NCBI GenBank assembly: GCA_022448005.1
Contig: JAKUTK010000008.1
Location: 56,196 to 120,195, forward strand
DNA: 64,000 bases
DNA from: Pseudomonas sp.
GTDB lineage: Bacteria; Pseudomonadota; Gammaproteobacteria; Pseudomonadales; Pseudomonadaceae
Direction: 5' to 3'
This document shows, in pieces, positions 54,764-64,000 of this stretch (its first letter is position 1; every line of letters starts with the position of its first letter). Position numbers and translations under genes: made by a program. The notes beneath the pieces are model-generated. The model did not search any database. It saw only the letters and a list, made by a program, of their open reading frames with translations, and was not told the origin of the DNA.

Positions 54764-55204
54764 ATGATGGATATCAACGAGATACGTGAATACCTTCCCC
54801 ACCGGTACCCGTTCCTGCTGGTTGACCGGGTGGTGGAGTTAGATACGGATGCCAAGCGTATTCGCGGCTACAAGAATGTCACCATCAACGAACCCTTCTT
54901 TAACGGCCATTTTCCGCAGCATCCGATCATGCCGGGCGTATTGATCATCGAAGCCATGGCGCAAGCGGCGGGGCTGCTTGGTTTCAAGATGATGGGTGCG
55001 AAGCCGGCTGATGGCACGCTGTACTTTTTCGTTGGCTCGGACAAGCTGCGTTTCCGTCAACCCGTCGTGCCGGGCGATCAGTTAACGCTCGAGGCATCTT
55101 TCATCAGCGCCAAGCGCGGAATCTGGAAGTTCGATTGCCGCGCCAGTGTTGATGGTAAGCCGGTATGCTCGGCGGAAATCATTTGTGCGGAACAGAAGAT
55201 ATGA
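54764..55204 (+). CDS. fabZ: 3-hydroxyacyl-ACP dehydratase FabZ
   Basis: A 146-residue hot-dog-fold dehydratase. The active-site segment is [24 protein letters not shown] with catalytic His and Glu; [13 protein letters not shown] near the N-terminus and [14 protein letters not shown] are conserved. It works in fatty-acid elongation. The start is one of two adjacent ATG codons at 54764 and 54767. Its stop overlaps lpxA (ATGA). Confidence 0.96.
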   Translation: MMDINEIREYLPHRYPFLLVDRVVELDTDAKRIRGYKNVTINEPFFNGHFPQHPIMPGVLIIEAMAQAAGLLGFKMMGAKPADGTLYFFVGSDKLRFRQPVVPGDQLTLEASFISAKRGIWKFDCRASVDGKPVCSAEIICAEQKI

Positions 55205-55977
55205 GTTTGGTCGACCCTCGCGCCATCGTCGATCCTGCGGCCCGGCTGGCGGATGACGTTCAGATCGGCCCGTGGTCGATCATCGGCCCGGATGTCGAAA
55301 TAGGCGAGGGTACCGTGATCGCGTCTCACGTGGTCATTAAGGGGCCGACCCGTATTGGTCGGCACAATCGAATCTTCCAGTTTTCCTCTGTGGGTGAAGA
55401 AACCCCCGACCTCAAATACAAGGGTGAGCCTACCCGCCTTGTGATTGGTGATCACAACGTGATCCGCGAAGGGGTGACCATTCACCGCGGCACCGTGCAG
55501 GATCGAGGCGAGACCACGCTCGGTGACTACAACCTGATCATGGCCTATGCGCACATTGGCCATGACAGCGTCATCGCCAATCATTGCATCCTGGTCAATA
55601 ACACAGCGCTGGCTGGTCATGTGCATGTGGGTGACTGGGCGATCCTGTCCGGATACACCCTTGTCCATCAGTATTGCCACATCGGTGCTTACAGCTTTTC
55701 CGGCATGGGCACGGCCATAGGCAAAGACGTTCCCGCCTTTGTGACGGTATTTGGCAACCCGGCCGAGGCTCGCAGCATGAACTTCGAAGGCATGCGCCGT
55801 CGGGGCTTTAGCGCCGAAGCCATCATGGCACTGCGCAATGCTTATAAAGTCGTCTATCGCAAGGGATTGACGGTAGAGGCTGCACTGACTGCGCTCGAGG
55901 TGGATGCCCAGGCATTTCCTGAGGTAGCGCTGTTTAGAGACTCAGTGCGGGCTTCGAACCGCGGTATCACCCGCTGA
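55201..55977 (+). CDS. lpxA: UDP-N-acetylglucosamine O-acyltransferase LpxA
   Basis: A 258-residue acyltransferase: an almost complete left-handed beta-helix of hexapeptide repeats ([36 protein letters not shown]), with the catalytic His in the stretch [27 protein letters not shown], and a C-terminal helical domain from about 190. It starts lipid A synthesis by O-acylating UDP-GlcNAc. It is coupled to fabZ and followed by lpxB one base after its stop. Confidence 0.97.
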   Translation: MSLVDPRAIVDPAARLADDVQIGPWSIIGPDVEIGEGTVIASHVVIKGPTRIGRHNRIFQFSSVGEETPDLKYKGEPTRLVIGDHNVIREGVTIHRGTVQDRGETTLGDYNLIMAYAHIGHDSVIANHCILVNNTALAGHVHVGDWAILSGYTLVHQYCHIGAYSFSGMGTAIGKDVPAFVTVFGNPAEARSMNFEGMRRRGFSAEAIMALRNAYKVVYRKGLTVEAALTALEVDAQAFPEVALFRDSVRASNRGITR

Positions 55978-55978
55978 T

Positions 55979-57112
55979 ATGTCAAAACCTCTTAAAGTTG
56001 CGTTGGTTGCTGGCGAAGCGTCTGGCGACATTCTTGGCGCCGGATTGATGCAAGCGCTGAAGGCGCAGCATCCGATGGTCGAATTCGTTGGGGTGGGCGG
56101 CCCTCGAATGGAGGCGCAGGGGCTTAAATCCTATTTTCCGCAAGAACGCCTGGCTGTCATGGGGCTGGTGGAGGTGCTCGGGCGCCTACCGGAACTGCTC
56201 GGACGACGCAAGCGACTGCTCAAGACCTTGCTTGAAGTGCGTCCGGATGTATTTATCGGAATTGACGCGCCGGATTTCAATTTGGACCTGGCGCTTAAAT
56301 TGCGGCGTGCAGGTATCAGGACGGTGCATTACGTCAGCCCTTCGGTCTGGGCATGGCGACAAAAGCGCGTGTTGAAAATCCGTGAAGCCTGCGATCTGAT
56401 GCTGACTTTGTTTCCCTTCGAGGCGAAGTTTTACGACGACCATCAGGTGGCGGTACGTTTTGTAGGCCACCCACTGGCCGACACTATCCCATTAGTAGCT
56501 GATCGAGCCGAGGCGCGGGCTCTATTGAATCTGCCGCAGGACGGGCTGGTCGTGGCGTTGATGCCCGGTAGTCGGGGTGGAGAGGTGGGGCGCCTTGGCG
56601 AACTGTTCCTGGCCGCAGCCGACCGATTGCGCTCGATGCGTCCGGGGATTCGTTTCGTGGTGCCCTGTGCCAGTCCCGAACGGCGGGCTCAGTTGGAGCA
56701 GATGCTTACAGGACGGGACCTCCCGCTGACGTTGCTCGACGGTCGTTCCCATGAGGCGTTGGCCGCCTGCAATGCGGTGCTGATCGCCTCTGGCACCGCA
56801 ACGCTCGAGGCCTTGCTATACAAGCGGCCCATGGTGGTGGCTTACAGCGTTGCACCGCTGACGTTTCGTATCCTCAAGCGCCTGGTTAAAAGCCCGTATG
56901 TGGCCTTGCCTAATTTGTTGGCGCAGCGGCTCCTTGTTCCTGAGTTGCTTCAGGACGCTGCGACTCCAGACGCAATGGCTCAGTTGTTGTCGCCATTGCT
57001 GGATAACGGAGACAGGCAGACCGACGGGTTTGATGCGATTCACCGTACGCTGCGTTGCGATGCCTCGAGCCAGGCGGCCGATGCAGTGCTCGAACTGATA
57101 GGCGCGCGCTGA
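55979..57112 (+). CDS. lpxB: Lipid A disaccharide synthase LpxB
   Basis: A 377-residue GT-B-like glycosyltransferase of family GT19. The N-terminal [22 protein letters not shown] is the family start; [28 protein letters not shown] motif ([14 protein letters not shown]) and [23 protein letters not shown] are further signatures. It condenses UDP-diacylglucosamine with lipid X. Its stop overlaps the rnhB start by one base (TGATG). Confidence 0.97.
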   Translation: MSKPLKVALVAGEASGDILGAGLMQALKAQHPMVEFVGVGGPRMEAQGLKSYFPQERLAVMGLVEVLGRLPELLGRRKRLLKTLLEVRPDVFIGIDAPDFNLDLALKLRRAGIRTVHYVSPSVWAWRQKRVLKIREACDLMLTLFPFEAKFYDDHQVAVRFVGHPLADTIPLVADRAEARALLNLPQDGLVVALMPGSRGGEVGRLGELFLAAADRLRSMRPGIRFVVPCASPERRAQLEQMLTGRDLPLTLLDGRSHEALAACNAVLIASGTATLEALLYKRPMVVAYSVAPLTFRILKRLVKSPYVALPNLLAQRLLVPELLQDAATPDAMAQLLSPLLDNGDRQTDGFDAIHRTLRCDASSQAADAVLELIGAR

Positions 57113-57759
57113 TGCAAATCGGGCTGGATTTCAATCTGGTTGAAGAGCTGGTCGCTGGCGTCGATGAAGTGGGTCGTGGACCACTGTGTGGGCCCGTGGT
57201 CACTGCAGCAGTGATCCTTGATCCCTTGCGTCCGATCGAAGGCTTGAACGATTCGAAGAAACTCACCGATGCGCGCCGCGAGGCGTTGTTCAAGGAGATT
57301 TGCGAGAAAGCGCTGGCCTGGTGCATCGCCCGCGCCGAGGTGCATGAAATCGATCAGCTGAACATCCTTCACGCCACCATGCTGGCCATGCAGCGGGCGA
57401 TCGAAGGGCTGAGCGTAAGACCTCGATTGGCCTTGATCGACGGCAATCGGTGCCCCCAGCTTGCGGTGCCGAGCGCATCGGTCATACAGGGCGATGCTCA
57501 AGTGCCCGCAATTGCCGCTGCATCGATTCTGGCCAAGGTTAGCCGGGATCGGGAAATGTGTGCGCTGGACCTGTGCTATCCCGGTTATGGGCTTTCCGCT
57601 CATAAAGGCTATCCAACGCCGCATCACCTCGACGCCCTGCGGCGTCTCGGTCCGACCATCATCCATCGCCGTTCCTTCGCGCCTGTGCGCAACCTCCTGG
57701 AGCAAGGCGGAGCCGTGGTTGAGCGCGTGACCGCCGAAACGGCTAGCCTGCTAGGCTGA
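57112..57759 (+). CDS. rnhB: Ribonuclease HII
   Basis: A 215-residue type 2 RNase H. The catalytic acidic residues sit in [17 protein letters not shown] (Asp, Glu) and [12 protein letters not shown] (Asp); GLNDSKKL and the C-terminal [27 protein letters not shown] are typical. It removes ribonucleotides from DNA. ATG at 57112 is coupled to lpxB; the upstream in-frame start at 57055 is inside lpxB and rejected. Confidence 0.97.
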   Translation: MQIGLDFNLVEELVAGVDEVGRGPLCGPVVTAAVILDPLRPIEGLNDSKKLTDARREALFKEICEKALAWCIARAEVHEIDQLNILHATMLAMQRAIEGLSVRPRLALIDGNRCPQLAVPSASVIQGDAQVPAIAAASILAKVSRDREMCALDLCYPGYGLSAHKGYPTPHHLDALRRLGPTIIHRRSFAPVRNLLEQGGAVVERVTAETASLLG

Positions 57760-57891
57760 TCTTCGCCGGCATTCCTCAGTCTATCGAGGCGTGCTTTCCG
57801 CTGATCCACAAGCGGTTAAACGCCGTCTTAATCGGCTGCGGCTTTCCGGTACAATTCGCGGCTTGTCGTTTCGCCAGTCCAAGGTTCGTTC

Positions 57892-61413
<3,522 letters not shown>

Positions 61414-61421
61414 CGGGACCC

Positions 61422-61489
61422 GCCGATGGATGCACCCTTGCAGGTGCGAGAACCATCGGCATCCTGAACCCGGCCCGATCTTGATCGGG
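61422..61489 (+). other. Two tandem hairpins in the dnaE-accA gap
   Basis: The first is an extended stem: gccgatgg (61422-61429) pairs with ccatcggc (61453-61460), and inside it tgcacc pairs with ggtgcg around a 6-base loop. The second is cccgatc (61474-61480) with gatcggg (61483-61489). No T run follows either, so these may be leader structures of accA and not a simple terminator of dnaE. Confidence 0.45.
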
Positions 61490-61598
61490 TCATGTTTGCG
61501 AACATTTTGTTCGACCTGAATGCGTCCGTCCCGTAAGGTAGGGCGCAAAAAACGGAACAGCTCCCGGCCGCCTGGCCGTCGACGCATGACGGATGCCT

Positions 61599-62549
61599 AT
61601 GAACCCGAATTTTCTCGATTTCGAACAGCCGATCGCCGACCTGCAAGCCAAGATCGAAGAATTGCGCCTGGTTGGTAATGACAACTCGCTGAACATTGGC
61701 GATGAGATTGCCCGCCTGCAGGACAAGAGCGAGTCGCTCACCGAGAGCATTTTCGGCAATCTCACCAGTTGGCAGATCGCTCGTCTGGCCCGACACCCGC
61801 AGCGCCCCTACACGCTGGATTACATCAATCACCTGTTTACCGAGTTCGAAGAACTGCACGGCGATCGCCATTTCTCCGATGACGCCGCAATCGTCGGTGG
61901 CACGGCTCGTCTGAACGGCGAGCCGGTGATGATCATCGGTCATCAGAAAGGTCGAGAAGTCCGCGAAAAGGTGCGTCGTAATTTCGGTATGCCCCGTCCA
62001 GAGGGCTATCGCAAGGCGTGCCGCCTGATGGAAATGGCCGAACGCTTCAGGATGCCGATCCTGACTTTCATCGACACACCTGGCGCCTATCCGGGTATCG
62101 ACGCTGAGGAGCGCAACCAGAGCGAAGCGATCGCCTGGAACCTGCGGGTCATGGCACGGCTGAAAACGCCCATTATCGCCACCGTGATCGGCGAGGGCGG
62201 TTCCGGCGGTGCGCTGGCTATCGGTGTCTGCGACCAGTTGAACATGCTGCAGTACTCGACCTATGCGGTCATTTCGCCTGAAGGTTGCGCCTCCATTCTA
62301 TGGCGTACTGCTGACAAGGCGCCGGAGGCTGCCGAGGCCATGGGCGTCACTGCAGAGCGTTTGAAGAATCTTGGTATCGTCGACAAGGTCGTACCCGAGC
62401 CGCTGGGCGGCGCCCATCGCAATCCGGCAGCGATCGCAGCGTCGCTGCGTGATGAGCTTACCGCTCAGCTCGACATGCTCAAGGGACTCGATACCGAGGC
62501 CTTGCTGGCGCGGCGTTACGAGCGTCTGATGAGCTACGGCATTGCCTGA
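61599..62549 (+). CDS. accA: Acetyl-CoA carboxylase carboxyltransferase alpha subunit
   Basis: A 316-residue enzyme subunit. Signatures are [22 protein letters not shown] at the N-terminus, [54 protein letters not shown] and the oxyanion glycine-rich [20 protein letters not shown]. With AccD it carboxylates acetyl-CoA from biotin carrier protein. The start at 61599 is favoured over 61593 because homologues begin MNPNF. It is closed by a strong terminator. Confidence 0.97.
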   Translation: MNPNFLDFEQPIADLQAKIEELRLVGNDNSLNIGDEIARLQDKSESLTESIFGNLTSWQIARLARHPQRPYTLDYINHLFTEFEELHGDRHFSDDAAIVGGTARLNGEPVMIIGHQKGREVREKVRRNFGMPRPEGYRKACRLMEMAERFRMPILTFIDTPGAYPGIDAEERNQSEAIAWNLRVMARLKTPIIATVIGEGGSGGALAIGVCDQLNMLQYSTYAVISPEGCASILWRTADKAPEAAEAMGVTAERLKNLGIVDKVVPEPLGGAHRNPAAIAASLRDELTAQLDMLKGLDTEALLARRYERLMSYGIA

Positions 62550-62918
62550 TAGCTAAGCGCTGCACCGCACGTCGGTAATGCCGCAATGCCTTGCTTTACC
62601 GGACGTGTGAAAGGTGCTGGTATTGGTAGCAGTCGCAACAAACGCCCCGACTGAAGTTCGGGGCGTTTTGCTTTTGCACTGTATGAAAAACTGCGGAATA
62701 CGCCGGCTGCCGCACCAGCAAATGCTCACTCGGCGTGCCGGGCTCAAGGGGAGGGCAGGTGGTGCCAGTTCATAAAGTCGGTTGGGTATCGAGCCGGCGC
62801 TGCTACATCGCGGCTCCTTGAGAGAGCCCATAAAGCGGATACCGATCTCATCGCAGGCTCGCAGGCGCCGTAGGCGCACCCGCATATTCTTCGCAGGCGA
62901 GCGCTGCGGCTCGATCGT
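62550..62918. other. 369-base gap between accA and the IclR gene
   Basis: No credible gene; the minus-strand frame over it has no family features. It holds the accA terminator (62640-62675) and then a region with short inverted elements such as gcgccgtaggcgc near 62868, which reads like a decayed REP-type palindromic sequence. tilS and pyrG, which follow accA in P. aeruginosa, are not here. Confidence 0.5.
62640..62675 (+). terminator. Terminator of accA
   Basis: An 11-bp stem (aaacgccccga / tcggggcgttt) with a 7-base loop is followed by ttgctttt. It lies 90 bases after the accA stop. An A run on the left suggests possible bidirectional action. Confidence 0.9.
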
Positions 62919-63698
62919 TCATGTTGCCCCTAGCTCTTGGGAGATCAAGTCGGCGCTGAGCAGCAACTGCTGGCGAAAGCGCTCTTGGGCCTGCGGGTCA
63001 TCCATGACCGCTTCCGGCCCGGACAGGTTGATGGCCGCGACCACCTCGCCAAGGTGGTTGCGAATGCCGCAGGCGATCGCGGTGGAATAGTCGGAGCGGT
63101 GCAGCACCCAGCCACGCTCCCGGTCCTCGCGGATTAGTTGCTGCAGCTCCGGTAGCGTCTTCGGTGCCGGCGGCGGGTAATCGTCCAGGCGAGCGTGCCG
63201 GTACAAGTTTTCGAGTGCCTCCCCTGGCAGCGCGGTCAGCAGGATGCGGCCCATGGCGCTGCAATGGCATGGAATCCGAGTGCCGATTGGAATGTTTACC
63301 GACAGCCGTTGAGCGGCGAAGGCTCGATATATATAGAGGCTGTCGGTGTGCTCGCGAATGGTCAGATGGCAGGACATCGAGGTGCGGTCGCGCAGGCCGT
63401 TGAGGTGCGGCAGGGCGATGTCGACCAGGTCGCGGCTGGCCAGGTAGCTGAAGCCGTCGGAGACCACCTGTGGGCCCAGCTCGTAGGTGTTCTTGGCGAC
63501 CTTGCGAAGATAACCCATCTCTACCAGCGTATGGACGATTCGGTAGATCGCCGAGACGCTCAAACCCAGGCGCTCGGCGATGTCCGCCATCGCCAAGGTG
63601 CGCTGGCTGGCACCGAACATCTGCAGGATACATAGGCCCCGTTGCAGGGCGGGAACGCGGTAATCGTTCTCCCGCTCTGCCGGGTCGCTGGCGTTCAT
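62919..63698 (-). CDS. IclR-family transcriptional regulator
   Basis: A 259-residue regulator: an N-terminal winged helix (about 17-78, ALQRGLCILQMFGASQRTLAMADIAERLGLSVSAIYRIVHTLVEMGYLRKV) and a C-terminal effector domain (about 85-255) with CHCSAMGRILLTALP and the TIAxxL-type region GIRNHLGEVVAAINLSGPEAVM. IclR proteins usually control catabolic genes for aromatic or small organic compounds. The start overlaps the upstream gene's stop as ATGA, so it is coupled to a sarcosine-oxidase-like gene, a likely target pathway. The effector is unknown. Confidence 0.88.
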   Translation of the reverse strand: MNASDPAERENDYRVPALQRGLCILQMFGASQRTLAMADIAERLGLSVSAIYRIVHTLVEMGYLRKVAKNTYELGPQVVSDGFSYLASRDLVDIALPHLNGLRDRTSMSCHLTIREHTDSLYIYRAFAAQRLSVNIPIGTRIPCHCSAMGRILLTALPGEALENLYRHARLDDYPPPAPKTLPELQQLIREDRERGWVLHRSDYSTAIACGIRNHLGEVVAAINLSGPEAVMDDPQAQERFRQQLLLSADLISQELGAT

Positions 63699-64000
63699 TG
63701 TTTAAGCAGTGAATCGATGCCCACCGGCTGACCACCGAATTCGGCCATCGCATCGAGCAGCGCGTCCCAGAAATAACACGCCGAGGCGCGGTCGCAGAAA
63801 ATATGCAGGGCAGGCAGTTCGGCTATCGGCGCATGGATGACGATCACGCTGATCCGTGCTGCCGAGGTTTGTGCCACCGAGCCTGGTGCGAACGCTTGCG
63901 GCCGCAGATCCACGCCACACAGTTTGGCCATCACCTCGCTGACATGGGCACCGGTGAGCAGCAGCCAGGCATGACTGTCCTGGCGCGGCAACAGGTAGTT
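63695..64000 (-). CDS. Sarcosine oxidase gamma-like (SoxG) subunit, 5' end missing
   Basis: The frame runs off the right edge; 101 residues are visible, ending at TGA 63695-63697. The sequence SHAWLLLTGAHVSEVMAKLCGVDLRPQAFAPGSVAQTSAARISVIVI and the C-terminal DALLDAMAEFGG resemble the gamma subunit of heterotetrameric sarcosine oxidase and related N-methyl-amino-acid demethylases. The gene probably starts beyond the window together with other sox subunits. It overlaps the IclR gene by 4 bases, so they form one operon. Confidence 0.7.
   Translation of the reverse strand, partial: NYLLPRQDSHAWLLLTGAHVSEVMAKLCGVDLRPQAFAPGSVAQTSAARISVIVIHAPIAELPALHIFCDRASACYFWDALLDAMAEFGGQPVGIDSLLKQ

Noticed and set aside
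62553..62885. A 110-residue minus-strand ORF after accA
   Set aside because: It crosses the accA terminator and shows no conserved motif.

Overview
This window is chromosomal DNA from a high-GC gammaproteobacterium of the Pseudomonadaceae, probably of the Pseudomonas/Stutzerimonas group. Three things point there: the mutS-fdxA and recA-recX neighbourhood, the ErdR-type regulator and FinR/Fpr pair, and the long block glnD-map-rpsB-tsf-pyrH-frr-uppS-cdsA-dxr-rseP-bamA-ompH-lpxD-fabZ-lpxA-lpxB-rnhB-dnaE-accA, which matches the order I know from P. aeruginosa. The genus is an inference from gene content. I found no rRNA, tRNA, CRISPR array, prophage or insertion sequence. Apart from one frameshifted gene, essentially everything is intact housekeeping or ordinary accessory sequence.

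Layout. Positions 1-8.6 kb are accessory: a lipoprotein cut by the window edge, three alpha/beta hydrolases (one with a single-base frameshift), an SLC13-type permease with RCK_C domains, a SIMPL-domain protein, an MFS exporter and a CsbD-like stress protein. Positions 8.6-14.5 kb hold fdxA and mutS on the minus strand, then a small K+ channel, a CinA-type amidase and recA-recX behind a clear LexA box. Positions 14.5-22 kb hold a LOG-family protein, a beta-CASP metallo-beta-lactamase exonuclease, a phosphoketolase-family enzyme, a PA3611-like secreted protein, the tRNA acp3U transferase TapT and an EamA transporter. Positions 22-33 kb hold ErdR, the divergent finR/fpr pair, ychJ, an OmpA-like lipoprotein, a CopD-family membrane protein, dinG (with a second strong LexA box), an EstB-like serine hydrolase, a second OmpA-like lipoprotein, pdxH and a glycine-zipper lipoprotein.

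Positions 33.4-39.2 kb are a compact six-gene Mrp/Sha monovalent cation/proton antiporter operon, with MrpA and MrpB fused. Positions 39.2-42.7 kb are glnD and map on the minus strand. Positions 43-62.5 kb are the dense plus-strand block for translation factors, UMP kinase, isoprenoid and phospholipid synthesis, outer-membrane assembly, lipid A synthesis, RNase HII, DNA polymerase III alpha and acetyl-CoA carboxylase alpha. It supplies the envelope-building pathway from precursor lipids (UppS, CdsA, Dxr, FabZ, AccA) through lipid A (LpxD, LpxA, LpxB) to OMP insertion (BamA, Skp/OmpH) and stress signalling (RseP). The right end departs from P. aeruginosa order: after accA come an IclR regulator and a sarcosine-oxidase-gamma-like gene on the minus strand, where tilS-pyrG would be expected.

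I did not find a convincing undescribed multi-gene system. The best items for a second look are the two LexA boxes, the frameshift near 5444, the two synteny breaks (no rsmZ/rpoS beside fdxA, no tilS/pyrG after accA), the structured leaders ahead of rpsB and accA, the FinR-type inverted repeat, and the charged insertion between the RCK_C domains of the SLC13 permease.
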